Source: CAWCBH01 sp963793785 (GTDB lineage: Bacteria > Actinomycetota > Thermoleophilia > Solirubrobacterales > 70-9). Taken from it: a stretch of DNA of 64,000 nt. The first letter of the stretch is position 1. Every line of letters begins with the position of its first letter. The position numbers were made by a program, and so were the translations under genes. The notes below the pieces were generated by a model. It had not been told where the DNA came from. It worked only from the letters and a program-made list of their open reading frames with translations, and did no database searches. This document shows positions 1 to 8,337 of the stretch, piece after piece. The stretch spans positions 310,001-374,000 of the forward strand of contig CAWCBH010000003.1 of assembly GCA_963793785.1 (NCBI GenBank), written 5' to 3'.

Positions 1-1
1 C

Positions 2-106
2 GAGCGCTTCTTCCCGCACGGGGACGAGTTCCGCGGGCTCCGGGTGCATCAGACCCGCCTCCAGGCAGGCGACGCGTCGAGCGACTCCTACTGCTTCGTG
101 GATTAG
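2..106 (+). CDS. C-terminal 34 residues of an unidentified protein (cut by window edge)
   Basis: An open frame runs from base 2 to a TAG at 104-106 and encodes the last 34 residues of a protein that starts outside the window. The tail contains a Phe/His/Arg-rich stretch (ERFFPHGDEF) and ends SYCFVD. It is too short to place in a family. The reading frame has the G/C-rich third positions typical of real genes here, which is the main reason for keeping it. Confidence 0.45.
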   Translation, partial: ERFFPHGDEFRGLRVHQTRLQAGDASSDSYCFVD

Positions 107-124
107 GGGACTGAGACGAGTCGC

Positions 125-277
125 GTGACCGTCATCGCTCACGTCGGCCCGATGCCGTTCGAAGAGCTGCTCCCCGGCGCATTGGTCGCCCTCGGGGTGG
201 GAATTCCGGCGATAAGGGCAATGACGAAGGCGAGTCTGACGCGGCATTTCCGAAGCCGAAGTAATCGCAGTCGGTGA
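125..277 (+). CDS. Small hydrophobic hypothetical protein (50 aa)
   Basis: A GTG at 125 opens a 50-codon frame ending at TGA 275-277. The product has a hydrophobic central stretch (LLPGALVALGVGIPAI) that could form one membrane segment, followed by a basic tail ending SRSNRSR, so it would be a single-pass small membrane protein with a positive cytoplasmic end. No strong Shine-Dalgarno sequence precedes the start. It lies between the end of a preceding gene and a convergent acyl-CoA dehydrogenase. It may be a chance frame; homologues in related genomes would decide it. Confidence 0.3.
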   Translation: MTVIAHVGPMPFEELLPGALVALGVGIPAIRAMTKASLTRHFRSRSNRSR

Positions 278-291
278 ACCCCTGCGAACCC

Positions 292-1470
292 TTACAGCCC
301 CATCTGCTTGCCGAGGATCTCCTTCATGATCTCGTCGGTGCCGCCGCCGATCGGGCCGAGGCGGGCATCGCGCAGGGCCCGCTCGATCCCGTACTCGCGC
401 ATGTAGCCGTAGCCGCCGTGGATCTGCAGGCACTCGTCGGCGATCTCGACCATCGCCCGCTGGGTCATCAGCTTCGCCATCGTCACCTCGCGGATGCAGT
501 CGCGTCCCTCGTGAAAGAGCCGCAGGGCGTTGTAGGTCAGCGCCCGTGAGGCCTCGATCGTCGTCGCCATCTCGGCGAACTTGTGGCGGATCGCCTGGAA
601 CTTGCCGATCGGGCGCCCGAAGGCCTCGCGCTCGAGCGCGTAGTCGAGCGTCTTCTCGAAGACCTTCTGCATCCCGCCGACGGCGCCGATCGCCATGTCG
701 AGCCGCTCCCAGGCGAAGTTGGCCATGATCAGGTGAAAGCCGCCGTTCTCGGCCCCGAGCAGGTTCTCGGCCGGGACCTCGACGTCGGTGAACGACAGCT
801 CGCCGGTGTCGGAGGCGTGCCAGCCCATCTTCTCCAGCTTGGCCGAGACCTCGTAGCCGGGCATCTCGCGCTCCAGGACCAGGAACGAGATCCCGTGGTG
901 GCCTCCCTCCTGGGTCGTCTTGCAGGCGCAGACCAGGAAGTCGGCGCGGACGCCGTTGGTGATGAAGGTCTTGGCGCCGTTGACGACGTAGTAGCCGTCT
1001 TCTCGCCGGGCGGTGGTGCGGATGCTCGCCACGTCGGAGCCGCCGCCCGGCTCGGTGATCCCGAGGGCGCCGATCTTCTCGCCCCTGATCCCCGGCACCA
1101 CCCAGCGCTGGCGCTGCTCCTCGGTGCCGAAGTTGAAGACCGGCGGCATCGCGATCGAGGCGTGGGCGTTGAGGCCGGCGGCGACGCCGCCGGATCCGCC
1201 CGAGCGCGAGAGCTCCTCGGTCCAGACCGCGTCGTGCAGGTAGGTGCCGCCCTGGCCGCCGTACTCCTCGGGGAACTTGAGCCCGAGGAAGCCGAGCTCG
1301 CCGCAGCGGTTATAGAGCTCGCGGGGAAACTCGCGCGCCGCCTCCCACTCATCGACGTGCGGCGCGATCTCGGTGCTGACGAAGCGGCGCACGGTCTCGC
1401 GCAGCTCCTCGTGCTCGGCCTCGAAGGGCGGCAGCGTCGCCCGCGAGCCGCTGTCCTTGATCACCGTCAC
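292..1470 (-). CDS. Acyl-CoA dehydrogenase, long-chain/isovaleryl-like
   Basis: This 392-residue flavoprotein matches the usual size of acyl-CoA dehydrogenases, which oxidise an acyl-CoA to the trans-2-enoyl-CoA and pass electrons to electron-transfer flavoprotein. The FAD/substrate segment GITEPGGGSDVAS is near residue 138, and the C-terminal HGGYGYMREY and GGGTDEIMKE motifs are present. The medium-chain-type catalytic Glu before the GT is a Gly here. The Glu in the ERLDMA segment (residue 255) is where long-chain and isovaleryl enzymes carry the base, so this looks like that subtype. The GTG start at 1470 has GGAGGAG about 8 nt upstream. It faces the same way as two more dehydrogenases (2341-3520 and 3668-4888), which suggests degradation of fatty or branched acids. 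The exact substrate cannot be read from sequence. Confidence 0.9.
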   Translation of the reverse strand: MTVIKDSGSRATLPPFEAEHEELRETVRRFVSTEIAPHVDEWEAAREFPRELYNRCGELGFLGLKFPEEYGGQGGTYLHDAVWTEELSRSGGSGGVAAGLNAHASIAMPPVFNFGTEEQRQRWVVPGIRGEKIGALGITEPGGGSDVASIRTTARREDGYYVVNGAKTFITNGVRADFLVCACKTTQEGGHHGISFLVLEREMPGYEVSAKLEKMGWHASDTGELSFTDVEVPAENLLGAENGGFHLIMANFAWERLDMAIGAVGGMQKVFEKTLDYALEREAFGRPIGKFQAIRHKFAEMATTIEASRALTYNALRLFHEGRDCIREVTMAKLMTQRAMVEIADECLQIHGGYGYMREYGIERALRDARLGPIGGGTDEIMKEILGKQMGL

Positions 1471-1498
1471 GACCGTGCTCCTCCTGCACGCGTCGCTC

Positions 1499-1912
1499 TC
1501 AACTCAGCATCGTGTGCCCGCGGGCGGTGTGGTCGAAGCCGAGCAGGTCGCCCTGCGGGTTCTTGGCGTCGCCGTGGTGGTAGGCGCGGACCTCGCAGAT
1601 CAGGCCGTTGCGAAGGCGCAGAAACTCGGCCCCGCGGTTGATCCGCAGCACCCCCGACTTCGGGTCGCGCCAGGTCATCGACCACTCGATCGCCACCTCG
1701 TCGGTGTCGCCGACCGCGTGCTCGAGATGCCACTGGGCGTCGATCCTCTCGACCCCCCAGCGAGCGTTCTCGGCGATCGCGCGGGCTCCCTCGTGCGGCC
1801 CCAGCCGCGTGTAGTAGTGGACGGCGTCGTCGGTGAAATGGGAGGCGATCAGATCGACGTCGCCGGTGTTCAACGCCTGGTAGTAGGAGCGAACTCGCTC
1901 GAGCGCGGACAA
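1499..1912 (-). CDS. SnoaL-like / NTF2-fold protein
   Basis: A 137-residue protein of the NTF2-like alpha+beta barrel type, starting ALERVRSYYQALNTGDVD, the typical opening helix of SnoaL-like proteins in which a small domain accumulates around a hydrophobic pocket. Members include polyketide cyclases, isomerases and hydratases, and many are of unknown function. The start is taken as TTG at 1912 because the frame has no ATG or GTG nearby and a GGAG lies four bases upstream; this start is uncertain. It lies 28 bases upstream of, and in the same direction as, the acyl-CoA dehydrogenase at 292-1470, so it may act on the same acyl-CoA route. The divergent mscL starts 33 bases away. Confidence 0.7.
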   Translation of the reverse strand: MSALERVRSYYQALNTGDVDLIASHFTDDAVHYYTRLGPHEGARAIAENARWGVERIDAQWHLEHAVGDTDEVAIEWSMTWRDPKSGVLRINRGAEFLRLRNGLICEVRAYHHGDAKNPQGDLLGFDHTARGHTMLS

Positions 1913-1945
1913 GGAACTCCATTCTGCCTCTTGAAGGAGAGCGAT

Positions 1946-2347
1946 GTGCTGAAGGGCTTCCAGGACTTCATCGCCCGCGGCAACGTCGTCGATCTGGCGG
2001 TCGCGGTCGTGATCGGCACCGCCTTCGCGGCGCTGGTCTCGTCGATGGTGGCCGATCTGCTGACCCCGGTGATCGCGGCGATCATCGGCGAGCCCGACTT
2101 CTCCGGCCTCACCTTCACGATCAACGACTCGACCTTTCGCTATGGAAGCTTCATCAACGCGCTGATCACCTTTCTCACGGTGGCGATAGCCGTCTACTTC
2201 CTGGTCATCCTGCCGCTGGCGCGGATCAAGGACTGGCGCGGCGCCGAGGCGCCGTCGATCCGAGAGTGCCCCCAGTGCCTCTCCGAGGTGCCGGTGGCGG
2301 CGCGGCGCTGTGCCTACTGCACCTCGGAGCTGGCGGCTACTCAGTAG
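1946..2347 (+). CDS. mscL: Large-conductance mechanosensitive channel with C-terminal zinc ribbon
   Basis: The 133-residue product is MscL, the membrane-tension valve that opens on hypo-osmotic shock. The amphipathic N-terminus LKGFQDFIARGNVVDLAV is followed by the first membrane helix (VVIGTAFAALVSSMVADL), a periplasmic loop and the second helix (ALITFLTVAIAVYFLVIL). After the inner helix the C-terminus carries two Cys pairs (CPQC and CAYC) that form a zinc-ribbon-like knuckle instead of the plain charged helix of the E. coli protein. Start GTG 1946 is chosen because AAGGAG lies six bases upstream (1934-1939). Its 3' end overlaps the convergent dehydrogenase gene by seven bases. Identity is secure; the role of the ribbon is unknown. 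Confidence 0.95.
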   Translation: MLKGFQDFIARGNVVDLAVAVVIGTAFAALVSSMVADLLTPVIAAIIGEPDFSGLTFTINDSTFRYGSFINALITFLTVAIAVYFLVILPLARIKDWRGAEAPSIRECPQCLSEVPVAARRCAYCTSELAATQ

Positions 2348-3520
2348 GAGCGGGGCAGGCCGAGCGAGTGCTCGGCGACGTAGTTGAGGATCATCTCGCG
2401 GCTGACCGGGGCGGTGCGAACGAGGCGGGCTCCCCAGTAGAGGTCGGTGAGCCCGTACTCGAGCGCGAAGCCGTTGCCGCCGTGGACCTGGATCGCCTGG
2501 TCGACGCAGCGGATAGCCGCCTCGGCGGCGGCGTACTTGGCCATGTTGGCCGGCTCCGCGGCGGGGGCGCCGGCGTCGTAGAGCGCCGCCGCCTTCTCGG
2601 TCATCGTCCGGGCCAGCTCGTGCTCGATCTTCGCCTGCGCGAGCGGGTGGGAGAGGCCTTGGTGAGCGCCGATCGGCCCCGACCAGACGACGCGCTCGCG
2701 GGCGTAGTCGGCGGCGCGCTGCAGCGCCAGCCGGGCGATCCCGTTGCAGACCGCGGCGCCCATGATCCGCTCCGGGTTCAGCCCGTCGAAGGCGGCCTTC
2801 AGCCCGACCGTCTCCGACTCGCCGATCAGGCGATCGGCGGGCACCTCGACGTCGTCGAAGAAGAGCTGCCACTGCTTCTCGGGGGCGCGCAGCGCGGTCG
2901 GGATGTGCTGGCGCTCGAGGCCGCGGGCATCGGAGTCGACCAGCAGCAACAGCGGCAGCCCGAGCGAGCCGTCGGCCTCGCGCTTGCGGGCGATGACCAG
3001 AATCGCCTGCGAGTCCTCGACCCCGGAGATGAAGGTCTTGGTCCCGCGCAGGACGTAGCCGCCGTTGGAGCGCGCCGCTGCGGTCGAGATGTTGTGCGAG
3101 TTGGAGCCGGCGTCGGGCTCGGTGATAGCGAAGGCGACACGCGTCGTTCCGGCGGCGATTCCGGTCAGCCACTCCTCGCGCTGCGCCTCGGTGCCGTGGC
3201 GGGCGAGTATCGAACCGACGATCGCCGGCGAGACGACGATCAGCAGCAGCGCGCAGCCGGAGGAGCAGATCTCCTCGCCGACCGCCTGCAGGGCGTGCAT
3301 CCCGAGCCCGCCGCCGCCGTAGCGCTCGGGGATGTTGACGCCCAGGTAGCCCTTCTCGGCCAGCGCTTCCCATAGCTCGCGCGGCGGCTCCCCCTCGTCG
3401 GTCTTGCGGCGCGTGTACTCGGGGCCGAAGGAGTGCGCAGATTCCCCGCACCGCGGCGCGCATCTGGCCCTCCTCGTCGGTGGGGACGAGCGGGAAAGAA
3501 GCAGGTAAGGCGGCCGTCAC
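2341..3520 (-). pseudogene. Acyl-CoA dehydrogenase, single frameshift
   Basis: From GTG 3520 (preceded by GAGGG) the frame encodes MTAALPASFPLVPTDEEGQM and onward to about residue 28, then the homology jumps to another frame that reads HSFGPEYTRRKTDEGEPPRE and continues to the stop at 2341. Removing one base near 3433-3437 restores one dehydrogenase of about 392 residues. The downstream part has the family motifs AITEPDAGSN, TKTFISG and IQVHGGNGFALEYG. The C-terminal region reads APVSREMIL rather than GGTxEI, placing it in a different subgroup from its two neighbours. The break is either a sequencing indel or a recent inactivating mutation; no other stop or decay is seen, which favours an error or a very young lesion. 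Confidence 0.75.
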
Positions 3521-3667
3521 GAACCCTCAGCCGCGAACTGTGTCCACGAACCATCCCCTCAGCGGACGCCAACGGGACACAGTTCGGCTGGGGGCGACGA
3601 TCACGCTCGCCCTACAAGCCAGTTTTTCGTCCTCGCGATCACGCCTCGGCTCTCCGCCCCGGCTTTC

Positions 3668-4888
3668 CTACAACCCGTACGAGCGGCCTATGACGTCGAG
3701 CATGATCTCGTCGGTGCCGGCGCCGATCCGGTTCAGGCGCACGTCGCGGTAGGCGCGCTCGATCTCGTACTCCTTCATGTAGCCGTAGCCGCCGAGGATC
3801 TGCACGCACTCGTCGGCGATCTCGCAGGCGGCGCGGGAGGAGAACAGCTTCGCCATCGTGATCTCGCGGACCGGGTACTCGCCGTTCGCGAAGCGCCAGG
3901 CGGTCGCATAGGTGAACTGCTTCGACGCCTCGGCCTTGGTCGCCATCTCGGCGAACTTGTGGCGGATCGCCTGGAACTTGCCGATCGGGCGCCCGAACGC
4001 CTCCCGTTCCTTTGCGTATTCCAGCGTCCGCTCGATCATCCGCTCGCAGCTGGCGTGGCAGCCGGCGGCGGCCACCAGCCGCTCGCCCTGCAGCTCCCAG
4101 CTGATGTGGTAGAAGCCCTTGCCGATCTCGCCGAGGACGGCGTCAGCGGGCACCCGCACGTCCTCGAAGGCCAGCTCGCCGGTGTCGGAGGCGTGCATCC
4201 CCATCTTCTCCAGCTCGGCGGAGACCGAGAAGCCGGGCACCTTGTCGCCGCTCTCATCGCGCAGGTCGACCAGGAACAGCGTGATCCCCTCGTGGCGCGC
4301 CTTCGGATCGGTCTTCGCGACGAGGACGATGAAGTCGGCCCGCGGCCCGTTGGTGATGAACGTCTTGGCGCCGTTGATCACGTACTCGTCGCCGTCGCGG
4401 ATCGCGGTGGTGCGAATCCCGGCGACGTCGGAGCCGGCGCCCGGCTCGGTGATCCCCAGGCAGCCGATCTTCTCGCCCTTGATCCCGGGGACCAGGTAGC
4501 GCTGCTTTTGCTCCTCGCTGCCGAGCAGGTGCACAGGCGGCAACACCATGTCGGTCTGGACCGCGAAGCCCATGTTGGTTCCGCCGGATGCCGAGTAGCT
4601 CATGCACTCGGCGCGGACCAGCGAGTAGAAGTAGTCGCCGCCCTGGCCGCCGTACTCCTCGGGAAAGCAGAGGCCGAGGAAGCCGAGCTCGCCGGCGCGC
4701 TTCATCGCCTCGGTCGGCCAGTAGCTCTCCTCCCACTCGTTTCGGTGCGGATAGAGCTCCTTCTTGACCCACGAGCTCATCGACTCGCGCAGGTCCTCGT
4801 GCTCCTGGGTGAAGATGAAGTGCTTGCGTCCCGCCCCGTGATCGGGCTTGATCACCGTCGAGGCGCCGTTCGTCGTCGCGGTTGCCAC
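3668..4888 (-). CDS. Acyl-CoA dehydrogenase, long-chain-like
   Basis: A 406-residue acyl-CoA dehydrogenase. Motifs in order are GITEPGAGSDVAG (FAD and substrate site, mid-protein), AKTFITNG, QGERLVAAAG (the ERL Glu as probable base), and GGYGYMKEYEIERAYRDVRL with GAGTDEIMLDVIG at the C-terminus. The medium-chain catalytic Glu position is Ala or Gly, as in the protein at 292-1470, to which it is clearly related. The start is set at GTG 4888 because AAGGAG lies eight bases upstream; a longer frame opens at 4957 but lacks a ribosome site. The divergent enoyl-CoA hydratase begins about 100 bases away and would use the enoyl-CoA product, so the two probably belong to one beta-oxidation-type route. 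Confidence 0.9.
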   Translation of the reverse strand: MATATTNGASTVIKPDHGAGRKHFIFTQEHEDLRESMSSWVKKELYPHRNEWEESYWPTEAMKRAGELGFLGLCFPEEYGGQGGDYFYSLVRAECMSYSASGGTNMGFAVQTDMVLPPVHLLGSEEQKQRYLVPGIKGEKIGCLGITEPGAGSDVAGIRTTAIRDGDEYVINGAKTFITNGPRADFIVLVAKTDPKARHEGITLFLVDLRDESGDKVPGFSVSAELEKMGMHASDTGELAFEDVRVPADAVLGEIGKGFYHISWELQGERLVAAAGCHASCERMIERTLEYAKEREAFGRPIGKFQAIRHKFAEMATKAEASKQFTYATAWRFANGEYPVREITMAKLFSSRAACEIADECVQILGGYGYMKEYEIERAYRDVRLNRIGAGTDEIMLDVIGRSYGL

Positions 4889-4991
4889 CGGGGGATCTCC
4901 TTGCTCGCGGGTTTGCAACGCCGGAAGCCGGCTCTGAAGCCGAGTGGACAGTAGCACTTCCTACTTCCTGGTCGGTGGTATCGTGGCGGCG

Positions 4992-5774
4992 ATGGGGGCC
5001 GAGAAGATCGCCTACGAAGTCGCCGACGGCGTCGCCACCGTCACCCTCAACGACCCCGAGAAGCGGAACATGCTCTCGGGACAGATGCTCGGCGAGCTGG
5101 TCGAGGCGATGAAGACGGCCCGCGAGTCCGACGACGTCCGTGCCGTCGTCCTCACCGGGGCCGGGGAGAAGGTCTTCTGCGCGGGTGCCGACCTCGGCGG
5201 CTTCGGCGCCGAGGCGCCGCTGGTAGACAAGCACTTCGCGTCCGACCTCTTCCTCGAGTACTTCCGGCTGATGCCGCGGCTCGGCAAGCCGTCGCTGTGT
5301 GCCGCCAACGGCCACGTCCTCGCCGGGGGCCTGGGACTGGCGCTCTCCTGCGACCTGCTGATCGCCCGCGAGGGAGCGACCTTCGGCACTCCGGAGATCA
5401 ACGTCGGCGCCTTCCCCTACATGATCATGGCGATCATCTACCGCAACGTTCCCCGCAAGAAGGTCAACGAGATGATGCTGCTCGGCGAGCGGATATCAGC
5501 CGAGGAGGCTGTCGAGCACGGCCTCGCCAACAAGGTCGTGCCGGCGGCGGAGTTCGAGGCAGCGGTCGCCGATTGGGCCGGCAAGCTCGCCTCCAAGAGC
5601 CCGGTGCTGATGCGGCTCGGCCACGATGCGATGTACCGCCAGCAGGACATGGCGCTCGACGACGCGCTCGAGTTCCTGCGCTCACAGCTCTCCCTCACCC
5701 TCACGACCGAGGACATCGTCGAGGGCGTGACCGCCTTCTTCGAGAAGCGCGACCCGGAGTGGAAAGGACGCTAG
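4992..5774 (+). CDS. Enoyl-CoA hydratase/isomerase family protein
   Basis: The 260-residue product has crotonase-fold hallmarks. AGADLGGFG supplies one oxyanion-hole strand and NGHVLAGGLGLALSCDL the second. FGTPEINVGAFPY carries the Glu equivalent to Glu164 of the rat hydratase. The other catalytic Glu (Glu144 in rat, in GGGCELA) is replaced by Gly, so the protein may be an isomerase, a hydratase with altered mechanism or a related crotonase enzyme, not a classical hydratase. Start ATG 4992 gives the standard family length; GTG 4983 is an alternative. It is directly followed by the acyl-CoA carboxylase gene, three bases from stop to GTG, which indicates an operon. Confidence 0.85.
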   Translation: MGAEKIAYEVADGVATVTLNDPEKRNMLSGQMLGELVEAMKTARESDDVRAVVLTGAGEKVFCAGADLGGFGAEAPLVDKHFASDLFLEYFRLMPRLGKPSLCAANGHVLAGGLGLALSCDLLIAREGATFGTPEINVGAFPYMIMAIIYRNVPRKKVNEMMLLGERISAEEAVEHGLANKVVPAAEFEAAVADWAGKLASKSPVLMRLGHDAMYRQQDMALDDALEFLRSQLSLTLTTEDIVEGVTAFFEKRDPEWKGR

Positions 5775-5776
5775 GA

Positions 5777-7493
5777 GTGCCCAAACCCAAGCAAAATGCC
5801 GACCACCCGCCCGCGGCGGACGCGAAGCGGAGCACGCGGGCGGAATCTGATTCGGGGCCGAGCGAGGACGCGTCCGTATCTGATTCCTCGCGTCCGAGCG
5901 AGGCCCGGGAGGCGCCGGCCGGCACCGAGCATGGCGAGCAGACCGGGATGCGTCCACTGGTCGAGGATCTGCACGAGCGCCGCGAGAAGGCGAAGCAGGG
6001 CGGTGGGGAGGAGAAGATCGCCCTCCAGCACGAGCGCGGCAAGCTGACCGCCCGCGAGCGGATCGACCTGCTGGTCGACCCCGGCACCTTCGTCGAGCTC
6101 GGGATCCACGGTCGCCCGCACTTCTCCCAGCGGGCGATGGAGGGCCGCGAGGCTCCCGCCGACGGCGTCATCACCGGCTGGGGCGACGTCGAGGGCCGGA
6201 CCTGCGCGATCGCCGCCTACGACTTCACGGTGATGGCGGGCTCGATGGGGATGACCGGGGAGATGAAGGTCACCCGCCTGCGCGAGATGGCGCTGCAGAA
6301 GCGGATGCCGTTCATCTGGCTGCTCGACTCGGCCGGGGCGCGGATCCAGGAGGCGGCCGGCTCACTGTTCGCCGGCTCCGGGTCACCTGTTCCGCGAGGA
6401 GGTGACGATGTCGGGGGTGATCCCGCTGGTCGCGGCGATGCTCGGCCCCTGCGCGGCGGGCACCGCCTACATCCCCGGGCTCTCGGACTTCGTGCCGATG
6501 GTCGTCGGCCAGGGGGCGATGGCGCTCGCCGGCCCCCACCTGACCCAGGCGGTGACCGGCGAGGAGATCTCGATGGAGGAGCTCGGCGGGGCCAAGGTGC
6601 ATTGCCGCAAGTCAGGCGTCGGCGATCTCGAGGTCGCCGACGACGCCGAGTGCATCGAGGCCGTCAAGCGCTATCTCTCCTTCTTCCCCGCCAACTGCGA
6701 GCAGCGGCCGCCGATCCGTGAGACCTCCGATCCCGACGACCGGATGTCGGAGCGGCTGCTGGACATCGTCCCCGAGTCGCCGCGCAAGCCCTACGACATG
6801 TACGAGGTGATCGCCGAGATCGTCGACGACGGCGAGTGGTTCGACATCAAGCCGAAGTTCGCAAGCACGCTGATCACCTGCCTGGCCCGCTTCGGCGGCC
6901 AGCCGGTCGGGATCGTCGCCAACCAGCCCAAGCAGCTGGCCGGGATCCTCGACAACGACTCCGCCGACAAGGCGGCCCGGTTCATCAACCTCTGCGACGC
7001 CTTCAACGTGCCGCTGGTCTTCCTGCAGGACGTGCCCGGCTTCATGGTCGGATCGAAGGTCGAGCACGCCGGGATCATCCGTCACGGCGCCAAGATGCTC
7101 TACGCCGTCAGCCGCGCCACGGTGCCGAAGATCACCGTGGTCGTTCGCAAGGCCTACGGCGCCGGCTATTACGTGATGTGCGGCAAGGCCTATGAGCCCG
7201 ACCTGATCGTCGCCTGGCCCAACGCCGAGATCTCGGTCATGGGCGCCGAGGGCGCGGTCAACATCATCGGCCGCTCCGCGATCGAGGCCTCCGATGATCC
7301 GGAGGCGACCCGCGAGGCGATGCTGAACGCGGTCCGCGAGCAGATCGACCCCTACATCGCCGCCGGCAACGCCCTGATCGACGACGTCATCGACCCCCGC
7401 GAGACTCGGCCGACGATCATCCGCGGCCTGCGCATGGCGGCGAATAAGAAGGTCGAGCGGCCCTGGCGAAAGCACGGGGTGATGCCGGTATGA
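5777..7493 (+). pseudogene. Acyl-CoA carboxylase beta (carboxyltransferase) subunit, single frameshift
   Basis: The gene encodes the biotin-dependent carboxyltransferase chain of propionyl/acetyl/methylcrotonyl-CoA carboxylases. The upstream frame carries KLTARERIDLLVDPGTFVE and WLLDSAGARIQEA (CoA pocket). At base 6383 an extra T shifts the frame; without it the protein reads GSGHLFREEVTMSGVIPL and continues through DVPGFMVG and GAGYYVMCGKAY to PWRKHGVMPV at 7493. Total length would be about 570 residues. The start is uncertain: GTG 5777 follows the previous stop directly with AAAGGA upstream, but the first 57 codons are Ser/Asp/Arg-rich repeat DNA (see 5845-5910), while conserved sequence begins at ATG 5948. 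No biotin carboxylase gene lies nearby, so the alpha subunit must be elsewhere. The frameshift may be a sequence error. Confidence 0.8.
5845..5910 (+). repeat. SDSSR-coding dispersed repeat, two 33-bp units (copy 1)
   Basis: Two units with a 33-bp period begin with ATCTGATTC at 5845 and 5878, each followed by a CCGAGCGAGG-type end. The unit length equals 11 codons, and the frame stays open, reading SDSGPSEDAS then SDSSRPSEAR. The second unit shares TCTGATTCCTCGCG with 42028-42041 and a one-mismatch version at 43836-43849. It lies between the hydratase stop and the conserved start of the carboxylase. Confidence 0.65.
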
Positions 7494-7897
7494 GTGACGC
7501 CAACTTGCAGCTCGCGCGGGAAGGGCTCGACGCCTGGAACCGCGGCGATGCGGAGGCGATCATCGAGCGAAGTACCCCTGACCTCGAGTTCGTTCCCGCG
7601 GTCGCCGCGAGCGTGGATGGGGAGGCAGTTCGCGGTCCGGACGAGGTCCGCCGGTTCATGGCTGACCTGGGCGAGACCTGGGAGGCCTTCAACATCGAGG
7701 TGGACGAGTTCCGCGGGGTCGGCGAGCAGGTCGTCATCCTCGGCAGGGTCCACGCGACAGGGCGGGGCAGCGGGGTGGAGCTCGATCAGCCGTTCGCGAT
7801 GGCCTGCTGGTTCCGCGACGGGAAGTTCGCGCGCACGCAGAGCTTCCTCGACCACGATGCCGCGATCGAAGCGGCATCGGAGGGGCTGGACGCATGA
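7490..7897 (+). CDS. SnoaL-like / NTF2-fold protein
   Basis: A 135-residue protein with the SnoaL-like pattern: an opening helix LAREGLDAWNRGDAEAIIE, then beta strands LEFVP and VVILGRVHATGRGSG and the closing FRDGKFARTQSFLDHDAA. The start codon overlaps the stop of the carboxylase gene (ATGA), and its own stop overlaps the next start the same way, so it is translationally coupled in a five-gene run. The family includes small enzymes that bind hydrophobic ketones or CoA-linked acids, plus many unknowns; no catalytic residue can be assigned here. A role beside the beta-keto acid enzyme at 8334 is inferred from position only. Confidence 0.75.
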   Translation: MSDANLQLAREGLDAWNRGDAEAIIERSTPDLEFVPAVAASVDGEAVRGPDEVRRFMADLGETWEAFNIEVDEFRGVGEQVVILGRVHATGRGSGVELDQPFAMACWFRDGKFARTQSFLDHDAAIEAASEGLDA

Positions 7898-8337
7898 GCC
7901 GCCCCGAGGGAGCGATTCGGCCACCGTCGATCTCGACCGTCGGGTTGGTCGTCGCCGCCAGCATCGTCGCGACCGCGTTCCACTTCACCGACAACTACAT
8001 CTCGATCGAGACATATCCGCAGCCGGAGTGGATCAGCGGCCCGGTGGTGCTGATCTCGTGGCCGCTCTTCTCTGCCCTCGGCGTCGCCGGCTTCCTGTTC
8101 TATCGCCGAGAGCGCTTCACACTCGCGCACGGCTTCCTGCTGGCATACGCCTATGCCGGCCTCAGCAGCCTCGGGCACTTCCTTTCCGGATCGCCCGACG
8201 AGTTCACGACCAGGGGCCTCGTGTCGGTGCTGATCGACGGTCTCGCAGGCAGCGCCGTCCTGGCAACGACCGTCTGGTCGATCGTCGCTCGTCGAGAGCG
8301 TTTCGCGAGCCGAGATCCGGCCGGGGAGCCGACATGA
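7894..8337 (+). CDS. Four-helix membrane protein of unknown function
   Basis: The 147-residue product has four predicted membrane segments at roughly residues 15-33, 47-66, 77-95 and 113-132. The motif FHFTDNYISIETYPQPEW follows the first helix, and LSSLGHFLSGSPDEFT follows the third; the paired His residues near the membrane faces are the most distinctive feature. I do not recognise a characterised family. The ATG overlaps the previous stop (ATGA) and its stop overlaps the next start, so it is made together with the SnoaL-like protein and the BKACE enzyme, which suggests a membrane partner or transporter-like helper for that pathway. Confidence 0.7.
   Translation: MSRPEGAIRPPSISTVGLVVAASIVATAFHFTDNYISIETYPQPEWISGPVVLISWPLFSALGVAGFLFYRRERFTLAHGFLLAYAYAGLSSLGHFLSGSPDEFTTRGLVSVLIDGLAGSAVLATTVWSIVARRERFASRDPAGEPT

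Noticed and set aside
1499..3520. A 673-codon minus-strand open frame
   Set aside because: It only spans because of the GC-rich third positions; the real products are the SnoaL-like protein and the frameshifted dehydrogenase in their own frames.
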